Shown one piece after another: positions 36,403 through 43,402 of a stretch of DNA of 64,000 bases. Position numbers and translations under genes: made by a program. Location: positions 62,001 to 126,000 of the forward strand of contig NZ_WSJB01000025.1 of NCBI RefSeq assembly GCF_009763255.1, given 5' to 3'. Within the stretch, counting starts at the first letter, position 1; every line of letters begins with the position of its first letter. A model generated the notes under the pieces. The model saw only the letters and a program-made list of their open reading frames with translations, was not told where the DNA came from and made no database searches. This stretch comes from Bordetella sp. 02P26C-1. GTDB lineage: Bacteria > Pseudomonadota > Gammaproteobacteria > Burkholderiales > Burkholderiaceae_B.

Positions 36403-37047
36403 ATGCAGTTGTATAGCTATTTCCGCAGTTCCGCCGCCTATCGCGTCCGCATTGCCTTGAATCTCAAGGGCCTTCCTTATGAGTATCTGGGTGTGCATTT
36501 GCTTAAAAGCGGCGGCGAGCAGTTTTCCGAAGCCTATCGCAGCGTCAACCCCACGGCGCTCGTGCCCACGCTCGTCGATGGTGATGTCTCTATCGGTCAA
36601 TCGCTGGCCATCGTGGAATACCTGGACGAAACGCATCCCGATCCGGCATTGCTACCGGCGGATGCCGCCGGCCGTGCCCGCGTGCGAGCGATCGCACAGA
36701 CCATCGCCTGCGACACGCACCCGCTCAATAACCTGCGCGTGCTGAAATACTTAAAGCGCGAACTGAATATCGACGACGAAAGCCGCGATGCCTGGTATCG
36801 CCACTGGGTGGCTCTGGGCCTGGGTGCGGTCGAAACCATGCTGGCCAACTCCGCAGCCACCGGCGAGTTCTGCCATGGTGATGCGCCCGGTCTGGCCGAC
36901 ATCTGTCTCGTTCCGCAAGTCTTTAACGCCCGCCGTCTAAACTGCGATCTGTCGGCCATGCCCAACGTGCTGCGCATTGATGCGGTATGCCGCGCCTTAC
37001 CGGCGTTCGATCTGGCGGCGCCGGAGAAACAGCCGGATGCGGAGTAA
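36403..37047 (+). CDS. maiA: Maleylacetoacetate isomerase (zeta-class GST)
   Basis: 214-aa glutathione transferase of zeta type. The signature S-S-A-A-Y-R-V-R-I-A-L-N-L-K-G is at 9-23, S-I-G-Q-S-L-A-I-V-E-Y-L-D-E in the thioredoxin-like half, and the C-terminal helical half is normal. It isomerises maleylacetoacetate or maleylpyruvate in aromatic (tyrosine, gentisate) breakdown. A strong GGAAGGAG site stands before ATG 36403; the in-frame start five codons up lacks it. No companion aromatic genes are next to it. Confidence 0.88.
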   Translation: MQLYSYFRSSAAYRVRIALNLKGLPYEYLGVHLLKSGGEQFSEAYRSVNPTALVPTLVDGDVSIGQSLAIVEYLDETHPDPALLPADAAGRARVRAIAQTIACDTHPLNNLRVLKYLKRELNIDDESRDAWYRHWVALGLGAVETMLANSAATGEFCHGDAPGLADICLVPQVFNARRLNCDLSAMPNVLRIDAVCRALPAFDLAAPEKQPDAE

Positions 37048-37126
37048 TCGGCGCGCCGAGCGGTGTTGATTCGCTGACGCCCTCGGCTCGCTACAACCCC
37101 TCCGTGATCAGGGGCAGCGCGTCGCT

Positions 37127-37417
37127 TCAATCCACCCGGATGTTCACCGACTCGACGACCCCCGCCCACTTCTTCAGTTCATCTTGGATGAATGCGCTCA
37201 ATTCCGCGGGCGTACTCTGAGCGGGCACTGCGCCTTCTTTGTCAAAATGTTGGCGCAGCGTCGGGGACTTCATCGCTGCGTTCAGCGCGGCGCTCAGGGT
37301 ATTGATGACGCCGGCCGGCGTGCCTTTAGGGGCGAGCAGGGCGTTCCAGGTGTTGATCTCATACCCCGCGAATCCATCTATCTCCGCCAGTGCAGGGACG
37401 TCGGGCAGCTGGGGAAA
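37127..37417 (-). pseudogene. Remnant of a Bug-family receptor gene (C-terminal third only)
   Basis: About 97 residues match the C-terminal lobe of Bug receptors: L-P-D-V-P-A-L-A-E-I-D-G-F-A-G-Y-E, then the N-A-L-L-A-P-K-G-T-P-A-G-V-I-N block and the terminal W-A-G-V-V-E-S-V-N-I-R-V-D. The homology starts abruptly at about 37417; upstream sequence does not encode the signal peptide or the N-lobe. The frame itself has no stop, so the loss is by 5' deletion, near tRNA-Thr. Confidence 0.75.
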
Positions 37418-37547
37418 CCCGCAATGCGTTATGCGATTGAATCGTTGAACGCGCGGGGCGGGGGAGGGGGTATGTTGATTTCTGTACGGTTCGCCGGACC
37501 GCATGTCTGATGCCGGGCCAATGCCGCCCTATCAGGAGGCACAAACA

Positions 37548-37582
37548 AAAAGCCCCGCTAACTGTGGGCTAGCGAGGCTTTT
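37548..37582 (-). terminator. Terminator downstream of tRNA-Thr
   Basis: A GC-rich hairpin (arms AAAAGCC-CGCT and AGCG-GGCTTTT with one mismatch) follows the tRNA on the minus strand by 11 bp and ends in a T run. Confidence 0.7.
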
Positions 37583-37593
37583 CGAGAATCTCT

Positions 37594-37669
37594 TGGTGCC
37601 GGCAATAGGAGTCGAACCTACGACCTTCGCATTACGAATGCGCTGCTCTACCAACTGAGCTATGCCGGC
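37594..37669 (-). tRNA. tRNA-Thr (CGT anticodon)
   Basis: 76-nt cloverleaf with the CCA encoded. Acceptor GCCGGCA pairs with TGCCGGC; anticodon loop TTCGTAA gives CGU, reading ACG threonine codons; the T arm contains GTAGG-TTCGACT-CCTAT. Followed by its own terminator. Confidence 0.96.
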
Positions 37670-37883
37670 GTGCATCAGCGCTATCGCGCTTTTGCTGGTG
37701 TGCGCTTAGAGCGCAGCACCAAAGACCGAAATAATAGCAGAAAAATTTATGTTGTGGGGTCAGATCGCACGGGCGCCGTTAAGAATGTCAAAAAAACTGC
37801 GGCACAAACGCAATCGAGGGATTTTTAGCGCCGGGACTTGCACAAGCCTAAAAACTCGTGCATAATCTCGTTTCTCTAGCAGT

Positions 37884-37959
37884 TCCCCGATAGCTCAGTC
37901 GGTAGAGCGACGGACTGTTAATCCGCAGGTCGCTGGTTCGAGCCCAGCTCGGGGAGCCA
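37884..37959 (+). tRNA. tRNA-Asn (GTT anticodon)
   Basis: 76-nt cloverleaf including CCA. Acceptor TCCCCGA pairs with TCGGGGA; anticodon loop CTGTTAA gives GUU (asparagine); T arm CTGG-TTCGAGC-CCAG. A promoter-like AT-rich stretch is upstream. Confidence 0.96.
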
Positions 37960-37994
37960 ACCAACGCTAGAAATTTGTACCGACACAGCAACCT

Positions 37995-38022
37995 CGCCAC
38001 CTTTGGGTGGCGTTTTGCTTTT
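37995..38022 (+). terminator. Terminator after tRNA-Asn
   Basis: Perfect stem CGCCACC / GGTGGCG with loop TTTG (37995-38012), followed by TTTTGCTTTT. Confidence 0.8.
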
Positions 38023-38101
38023 CCGGCTCGGTTTTTTTTCGTTAGTGCTTGTGCGATGACGGCGGGCGTCATTGCGTAGGTTAACGCTGTACTGATATTT
38101 G

Positions 38102-38347
38102 GGGCTTTAGTCTCGCCCCTGCATCGGGTACCATTCCCAATATGAACGCGGCTTTAGGATTCGCCTCTGCTATCGCTTCTCTGCGTCGCGCCGGTTTTCG
38201 GCGCACGGCGAGCGCGCGCCCGTTCATTTCGGCCCCCGACGCCGACGCAGACTCCTAAGCCCGGCGGCCACCTAGAGCTCCCTCATTCTGGAGCGTGCTG
38301 CCGGGCCAAACCACACACCCCTTTTATGGTTTGACTAGGAGTATTAC
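38102..38347 (+). promoter_or_regulatory. Structured 5' leader of rnk
   Basis: The 388 bases between tRNA-Asn and rnk hold no recognised gene but several strong helices: ATGAACG (38142-38148) pairs with CGTTCAT (38221-38227) and encloses hairpin GCGCCG/CGGCGC (38188-38204). A second domain has outer stem GCCCGGC/GCCGGGC (38259-38265 with 38300-38306) around GCTCC/GGAGC (38277-38294). CAAACC/GGTTTG (38307-38333) ends 3 bases before the AGGAG ribosome site. Rfam contains an rnk leader class in other proteobacteria; whether this belongs to it is untested. A 38-codon frame (38142-38258) inside it has no ribosome site. Confidence 0.5.
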
Positions 38348-38758
38348 ATGTCTGCATCTCACACTGAACGTATTTTTTCCGAACTGGACCGTGTCCGCAT
38401 CGAGCGCCTCGCGGCGCGTTTCCCTACTCCCGACGGACTGCCGCACGCTGTGCTGGAAGGCTTTGACGAGGGCGACTTCCTGATGCCCAGCGATATTCCC
38501 AGCGATGTGGTGACCGTAAACTCGCGCCTGCTCGTGCGGGATCAGGATGGCGCCGAGCGCGAGATCACGATCTGCTACCCCAGCGAGGCCGATGCCCCGA
38601 AGGGCTTTATCTCCGTGCTATCGCCGGTGGGCGGTCATTTGCTCGGCCATCGTGTGGGCGCGACCGTGTCTTGGGTGGATGCCAGTGGCACGCCGGCAAC
38701 TCTGCATATCGAAGCGTTGCTGTTTCAACCCGAGGCCAGCGGCGAACTGGCGCTCTGA
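38348..38758 (+). CDS. rnk: Nucleoside diphosphate kinase regulator (Rnk)
   Basis: 136-aa member of the Rnk family: a short N-terminal coiled coil and the FKBP-like GreA/GreB C-terminal domain (about 45-130), with D-V-V-T-V-N-S-R-L-L-V and S-P-V-G-G-H-L-L-G-H-R-V-G. It binds RNA polymerase and alters Ndk levels in E. coli. AGGAG precedes the ATG. Its last 141 bp are overlapped on the other strand by a convergent open frame. Confidence 0.9.
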   Translation: MSASHTERIFSELDRVRIERLAARFPTPDGLPHAVLEGFDEGDFLMPSDIPSDVVTVNSRLLVRDQDGAEREITICYPSEADAPKGFISVLSPVGGHLLGHRVGATVSWVDASGTPATLHIEALLFQPEASGELAL

Positions 38759-39376
38759 ACCCTCACGCCGACGCGCGGGCGCGTGGGACGTCAGCGACAG
38801 CAAACGTTCCACACTCCAGCCCGCGCCGCAAAGCAACATTCTGGTGTGCAGATCTTCAAATTGACGCCGTTCGATAGACCTGCCCAAATCCATCAGGCGC
38901 TTTCCTTGTAGCTGAACATGGTGCAACGGGTAATGCTGCCCCAACGAGCGCCACAGTTGCAGGGCTCCAGGCGATTGGCGAGCACTGCTGAGCAAGCACA
39001 GTCCTGCATCCAGCGCCTCGAGGTAGATGCGTTTAGCCAGCCCCATGCGCTGGTACGCTTCGCGATAGCGTGAATGAGGCAAACGCACGTGTTGATCCAG
39101 CCGGCGATCTAAACCGACCACGCGATTAAAACTTGTGGTTCCCGCCAGCCATCGACGTTCGGGGTCCTCTATATAGATAAAGGTTTCTTTATTCGCTGTG
39201 CGTCGGTAGCGGGGCAGTGGGATATTGCCCAGCTTCGGCAGAAAGATCGTTCCGTCCACTGCCGCGTCACGCAGGCAAGCGGGGTATAGCGCATCAAGCT
39301 CGGCGTCGAGCCGTTCGTCAATATGGTCTACATCGATTCTCACGGCGTCATCCCTCGTCGTGAGCATGTGCGACAT
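38618..39376 (-). CDS. GNAT-like hypothetical protein, C-terminus antisense to rnk
   Basis: 252-aa frame. The first about 175 residues look like a GNAT N-acetyltransferase: I-Y-I-E-D-P-E-R-R-W-L-A-G-T-T-S-F, an acyl-CoA-binding-like R-M-G-L-A-K-R-I-Y, then A-L-Q-L-W-R-S-L-G. The last about 70 residues (rich in R, H, S) overlap rnk by 141 bp and look non-family, so a lost stop or frameshift is possible. It overlaps the beta-helix gene upstream by 29 bp and is probably translated with it; ATG 39367 is an alternative start. Function unknown; GNAT assignment tentative. Confidence 0.6.
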   Translation of the reverse strand: MSHMLTTRDDAVRIDVDHIDERLDAELDALYPACLRDAAVDGTIFLPKLGNIPLPRYRRTANKETFIYIEDPERRWLAGTTSFNRVVGLDRRLDQHVRLPHSRYREAYQRMGLAKRIYLEALDAGLCLLSSARQSPGALQLWRSLGQHYPLHHVQLQGKRLMDLGRSIERRQFEDLHTRMLLCGAGWSVERLLSLTSHAPARRREGSERQFAAGLGLKQQRFDMQSCRRATGIHPRHGRAHTMAEQMTAHRR

Positions 39377-40226
39377 TCAGCCAATGTCCGCTGCGCAAAC
39401 CCTGGGGGCGCTGGCTGGCTTGCACGCATGCGCTGCTCTCCCACGCGTGTTCCGGCACGTTCAGGCCGGCATAAACACCATATCCCTCTCCCGCGCGAAT
39501 CTCGGCTTCGCTGTACAGGCTTTCGCCAGCGCTGATAGCGCCCGCGGCGGTCATTCCTTCCATTGCCTTGATGCCCCAGCCCGCGAACAGGTGCCCGCCG
39601 CAATCCAGGATGCCATTGCACTCAATGCCCTGACGCGTGAGGATATCGCCCTGGCTGGTGATGTCGGTGCCTGCCCGAATGCCTTTTTCGCTGTGCAGCG
39701 ACTGCACATTAATGGACTGGCCGACTTGAGCGCCGCCGTGTAGCCTTACCGCGCCGGACGATGCGAGATCCCAACCTGCGCGGAGCTCTTCGCAATCGAT
39801 ATCGCCTTGTACCAGCACGTTCCATGCGGCGTGCACGCGGCCCGTCACATTTAACGACTCGCCGCAGGTGAGCGCCCCAGCGCAATGCACATCATCGCCC
39901 GCTTGCAAGCTGCCTTCCACCCGGATGCCGCCTCCAGCACGAATGCCGCGGCCCACGCGCAGGTTGCCGGTCACCTCGATCGTGCCACGCACCTCGATGG
40001 CTCCGGCAAAGACAAAATCGTGCGCGTCCAGATGGTCGAGCCGCAACACGGCGTCGGTGGGGCCGAACTGATCGAGCAGCCAGCAAGCGTCCTTGCCGCG
40101 CCCGTCGGCCACCAGTGCGTCCAAGATTTGTTGATAGGTGCCATGTGGCGGCGCGTGCCGCAGATACCAGCGATAGCCGTCGGCGCAGGGCTGTTTGAGC
40201 TTAATGAAATCCTTGGTGATGTCCAT
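39348..40226 (-). CDS. Beta-helix (bactofilin-like) repeat protein of unknown function
   Basis: 292 aa. The N-terminal about 75 residues (F-I-K-L-K-Q-P-C-A-D-G-Y-R-W-Y-L-R-H; then Y-Q-Q-I-L-D-A-L-V-A-D-G-R; then L-L-D-Q-F-G-P-T) form a distinct helical domain. From about 80 to 265 the sequence repeats a short pattern of the type G-x-I/L-x-A/V-x-G-x-L/I (V-R-G-T-I-E-V-T-G-N-L-R-V-G-R-G-I-R-A-G-G-G-I), which predicts a parallel beta-helix as in bactofilins and polymer-forming cytoskeletal proteins. No signal peptide. Good AGGA site before the ATG. Coupled to the GNAT-like gene by a 29-bp overlap. Specific role not known to me. Confidence 0.8.
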   Translation of the reverse strand: MDITKDFIKLKQPCADGYRWYLRHAPPHGTYQQILDALVADGRGKDACWLLDQFGPTDAVLRLDHLDAHDFVFAGAIEVRGTIEVTGNLRVGRGIRAGGGIRVEGSLQAGDDVHCAGALTCGESLNVTGRVHAAWNVLVQGDIDCEELRAGWDLASSGAVRLHGGAQVGQSINVQSLHSEKGIRAGTDITSQGDILTRQGIECNGILDCGGHLFAGWGIKAMEGMTAAGAISAGESLYSEAEIRAGEGYGVYAGLNVPEHAWESSACVQASQRPQGLRSGHWLNVAHAHDEG

Positions 40227-40675
40227 GCGAGTCCTAGTCGGCCGGCCCTTTAGAAAAAAGGCGGACCATTTGGTGTGCTCGTGCGCCGGCCTGTAACCGA
40301 AAGGGCAAGTCAGTAGCGTGGGGAAGGTCGAAGGCTGCTGTAATCAGCCGCCGAGCAGGCACCGAATCGCGCGGGAGAAGCCCGACGACCGAGGATGTGC
40401 GCAAAAAAGGGGAGGGAGGGTCGCCGGGCTAGCCAAGTGCGGCGAAGGCCGCGGCTGGACCGGCGCAAGTGGCGCGCGGCCGACGGACACGCCAAGTCGC
40501 CCACCCAAAGTGGGTCGCACGGGAAATGGTGCGCAAAGAGACCTGGCGGATGTTCATGGGCAGGCATTGTAGGCCGGGCCGGCTCGGTTTGTACACCCTT
40601 GTGTCGCGTCAGGGCCGCGACGGCAGGTGGGTAGTGGACGACTTTGCCCTCATGTTTTGGCTTCATAATAGGCCG
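40227..40675. other. Gene-free stretch between the beta-helix gene and cobW
   Basis: 449 bp, very GC-rich, with no convincing gene on either strand. A hairpin CCCAC/GTGGG and an open frame leading into cobW in frame can be seen, but neither has coding character or a ribosome site. I searched it by eye for RNase P RNA, tmRNA and 6S motifs and saw none. Confidence 0.5.
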
Positions 40676-41734
40676 ATGAAATCCTTGTCTGCGACCGCCG
40701 TGTCGTCTAAGCCGGCCAGCCCATCTCGATCTGGTCCCGCAAATCGCGACCATCGCATTCCTGTCACGGTGCTTACCGGCTTTCTCGGCAGCGGCAAAAC
40801 AACGTTGCTGAATCAACTGGTGCGCGAGCCAGCCTTTACCGATGCCGCCGTGATCGTCAATGAATTGGGCGAAATCGGCGTGGATCATCATTTATTGCGT
40901 CATGCGGACGGCCGCATCGCGTTGGTGGAAGGGGGGTGCATCTGTTGCAGCGTCAGCGGCGACCTCGTCAATACGTTGCGCGATCTCTTTATGCTGGCTT
41001 TGCGTAAGCAGATCCCCCGCTTTCGCCGGGTGGTGATTGAAACCACGGGATTGGCTACCCCCGCGCCGATTATGTTTACGTTGCGTCATGACGCGTTTAT
41101 CGCCGAACGCTATGTCCATCGCGGCACCATCGTCGTGGCGGACGCGAAGCATGTGGTGCATCAGTTGGTGGCGCAGCCAGAGGTGGTGCAGCAGATTGCG
41201 GCAGCCGATGTGATCGCGTGCGCCAAAGCGGATCTGGTGTCTGCTTCCGATCTAAACGCGGCGGTGCAATCCGTGAAATCCGTCAATTCAGGCGCGGCAC
41301 TGTCGGTGCTGCGCCCAGATGCGCCCTTGGCTCGGGAACTGCTGGAGCCTGTACTGCGCGGGACCTCCGACAGGGACTCCCTGCAACGCTGGTTGAGCGG
41401 TTCGCTCTCGGCCGTGGGCCCTCGACACGCGGATGTTCAACAGGTAACGCTGGAACTCAATCAAGCGCTTACGCGGTCGGCTTTCATCTCGGGCATGGCC
41501 TGTCTGCAAGAAGCCCATCATGAATCCCTGCTGCGGATCAAAGGCATTATTCGCTTCGCCAGCGAGGATTTGCCCTATGCCGTGCACGGCGTGCATCGTG
41601 ATCTCTACCCGCTTGAGGCGTTGACCGATTGGCCGACAGGCGACCGTCGTTGTTGGTTGGTCGCGATTGCGCGCACCCGGGACGCAGCCGCCATTTCGGT
41701 CGCGTTGAGGCAGGCACTAAATCAGCCTGCATGA
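40676..41734 (+). CDS. CobW/COG0523 family GTPase (zinc metallochaperone-like)
   Basis: 352-aa G3E GTPase. Walker A G-F-L-G-S-G-K-T-T-L at 35-44, the metal-binding G-G-C-I-C-C at 86-91 (C-x-C-C), G-x-x-K-A-D-like A-C-A-K-A-D, and a CobW C-terminal domain (about 255-345). Such proteins deliver zinc or, in cobalamin synthesis, cobalt. No cobalamin gene is near. Start ATG 40676 (MKSLSATAVS); the frame extends upstream for 69 codons without family resemblance. No Zur box was seen before it. Confidence 0.9.
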   Translation: MKSLSATAVSSKPASPSRSGPANRDHRIPVTVLTGFLGSGKTTLLNQLVREPAFTDAAVIVNELGEIGVDHHLLRHADGRIALVEGGCICCSVSGDLVNTLRDLFMLALRKQIPRFRRVVIETTGLATPAPIMFTLRHDAFIAERYVHRGTIVVADAKHVVHQLVAQPEVVQQIAAADVIACAKADLVSASDLNAAVQSVKSVNSGAALSVLRPDAPLARELLEPVLRGTSDRDSLQRWLSGSLSAVGPRHADVQQVTLELNQALTRSAFISGMACLQEAHHESLLRIKGIIRFASEDLPYAVHGVHRDLYPLEALTDWPTGDRRCWLVAIARTRDAAAISVALRQALNQPA

Positions 41735-41910
41735 GTTCGGCGCAACAAAAGCGCATCATCGTTTGTCCCTGCGGGCATTGTGAGTATAATTACCCGAACT
41801 GTCCTCATGTAGACCAACGTCGTTTTTGGCTCGGCAGGCTTCTTTTAGCCGCCGATGAATCACCGGCCATCCTACCGATGCGCGGTGTCCAGAATTCAGG
41901 CCAGCCGTGA
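41731..41910 (+). CDS. Possible small Cys/His-rich protein coupled to cobW
   Basis: 59-codon frame starting ATGA on the cobW stop. It contains C-P-C-G-H-C-E-Y-N-Y-P-N-C-P-H (residues 12-26), a plausible metal knuckle, which would suit a metallochaperone neighbour. Against it: third-position GC is low compared with adjacent genes, and a promoter-like TATAAT (41785-41790) lies inside. Treat as a candidate. Confidence 0.3.
   Translation: MSSAQQKRIIVCPCGHCEYNYPNCPHVDQRRFWLGRLLLAADESPAILPMRGVQNSGQP
41763..41790 (+). promoter_or_regulatory. Sigma-70-like promoter driving the cobW-tRNA-fMet interval
   Basis: TTGTCC, 16-bp spacer, perfect TATAAT. It points into about 650 bp without a recognised gene, so the transcript would be a non-coding RNA or an unannotated small gene. 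Confidence 0.45.
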
Positions 41911-42460
41911 GCGGGATTCGCAACGGGCTTAAAAACCGTGGGTGGCGTTGCCACGGACCCCAGTGCTGATCGTGCTGGTGCTGATACGTTGGCAGGCCGC
42001 GATGCCGGCCGGTCATGCGGACGGATTGTCGTCCCATACATCTAAAGATCGTCGGTTCAAGGTCCGCTACAAGAAGACGTCACGGCTTGGCCTGTTCAAG
42101 TCTCAGGTGTCCCCCTGGTAGATGTGCCCGCCGGGTAGCGGTTGAGCCGCCCCGTGCTGTGGGGCCAGACGATTCAGGTTCATTTTTTACGTATGTGCCG
42201 CGAGCGCGGTGCCGCGCACCGGTTGCGTGGCAATGCGCGAAGCCCAGAGGCCTTGTCGGCGCGGGGCGGTGCGATGCTATCTACGCCCACAGGAAGGTTG
42301 TGAACACTACGCTAGTCAGCGCTACATCTCTTCGGTTGCCGTCGCGGCAAGCGCCCTTCGTGGCGACTGTGCGTGCGCGCCTGGTGTCGTTGGTGCGTGG
42401 ATTTACTGGCTATGCCAAAAAACAAAAAGGCCCGGCGGTAAGCCAGGCCTTTAAGAAATT
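41911..42460. other. Unexplained intergenic block before tRNA-fMet
   Basis: 550 bp with no gene of good codon use. Helices seen on the plus strand: CCGTGG/CCACGG (41936-41956) and CCCC/GGGG (42150-42164), the latter followed some 20 bases later by a T6 run (42183-42188). A tRNA-like 3' half (42044-42067, GTCGGTTCAAGGTCC) is also present without its partner arms. Could be an RNA gene or a decayed locus. Confidence 0.5.
42426..42452 (-). terminator. Terminator downstream of tRNA-fMet
   Basis: AAAGGCC / GGCCTTT stem; on the minus strand it is followed by TTTTTG-TTTTTT. It lies 8 bp after the tRNA 3' end. Confidence 0.8.
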
Positions 42461-42537
<77 letters not shown>

Positions 42538-42613
42538 TCTGAGAGAACGAAATCATAGCCGTTTTCTTGGTGCGACGCAAATTCGCCCTTTTATCTTGGT
42601 GTACTGAAGCTCA

Positions 42614-43384
42614 ATGGACAATAACGAGGCAACATGTGTGCTGGAGACCGCGCTCTTATGCGCGAGCCAGCCTATGCCGTTGGCCGAGATGCGCAAGCTC
42701 TTCGGTGAGGATCCCGAGTTCAATAACGAACGGTTAAACGCGTTATTGCAAGGTTTGCAGGAACAATGGGCCGATCGCGGGTTGGAGCTCGTTCAGCTGG
42801 CCAGTGGCTGGCGGTTTCAGAGTCGTGCGAGAATGCAGCGGTATCTCGAGCGTTTGAACCCGGAACGGCCGCCGAAATATTCACGCGCGGTGATGGAAAC
42901 ACTGGCCATCGTGGCGTGGCGACAGCCCGTGACGCGTGGCGACATCGAAGATATACGCGGCGTCACCGTGTCATCCCAGATTGTCAAAACATTGGAAGAT
43001 CGCGGCTGGATCGAGGTCATTGGACATCGGGATGCCCCAGGGCGGCCCGCCTTATTCGCGACAACGCGCCAATTTTTGGATGACCTGGGTCTACGTTCCC
43101 TCGGCGAACTCCCGCCGTTGGATAGTGCCCAGGCCGCCACCGCGTTGCAGGGCCTGGATCTGGGCGGCACCGAAGTCACGCTCGAGCCTGCCGCTACCGA
43201 GGCTGTCGAGGCCGCCGAGAACACAAGCTTAGCGACGAACGCCACACCGTTCGCCGATATCGAAACCCATACCGAAGCCGAACCCCTAGAGCGCGATACC
43301 GCCGTAGAAAGCGTGGAATCCGAGGGTTCGCCACTCACCGAAAATAAGGACCTGTCCGTCGAGAGCGGATCGGCCAAAGCATAA
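42614..43384 (+). CDS. scpB: Segregation and condensation protein ScpB
   Basis: 256-aa subunit of the SMC-ScpAB condensin. Two winged-helix domains (about 8-175), with V-L-E-T-A-L-L-C-A-S-Q-P-M, the conserved K-Y-S-R-A-V-M-E-T-L-A-I-V-A-W-R-Q-P-V-T-R-G-D-I-E-x-I-R-G-V, and G-R-P-x-L-F-A-T-T; then an acidic E/A/T-rich tail. No scpA is visible in the window. Followed by rluB, the usual pairing in beta-proteobacteria. Confidence 0.94.
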   Translation: MDNNEATCVLETALLCASQPMPLAEMRKLFGEDPEFNNERLNALLQGLQEQWADRGLELVQLASGWRFQSRARMQRYLERLNPERPPKYSRAVMETLAIVAWRQPVTRGDIEDIRGVTVSSQIVKTLEDRGWIEVIGHRDAPGRPALFATTRQFLDDLGLRSLGELPPLDSAQAATALQGLDLGGTEVTLEPAATEAVEAAENTSLATNATPFADIETHTEAEPLERDTAVESVESEGSPLTENKDLSVESGSAKA

Positions 43385-43402
43385 AGAATTCTGGAGCTGT
43401 CT

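Noticed and set aside
38142..38258. 38-codon leader peptide upstream of rnk
   Set aside because: It has no ribosome-binding site and its start codon is inside a stem; an RNA structure explains the sequence better.
40227..40675. RNase P RNA, tmRNA or 6S RNA in the gap before cobW
   Set aside because: None of the conserved core motifs of these RNAs is present on either strand.
41911..42460. 4.5S RNA or RNase P RNA in the interval before tRNA-fMet
   Set aside because: No SRP tetraloop region and no GAGGAAAGTC-type P4 motif were found.
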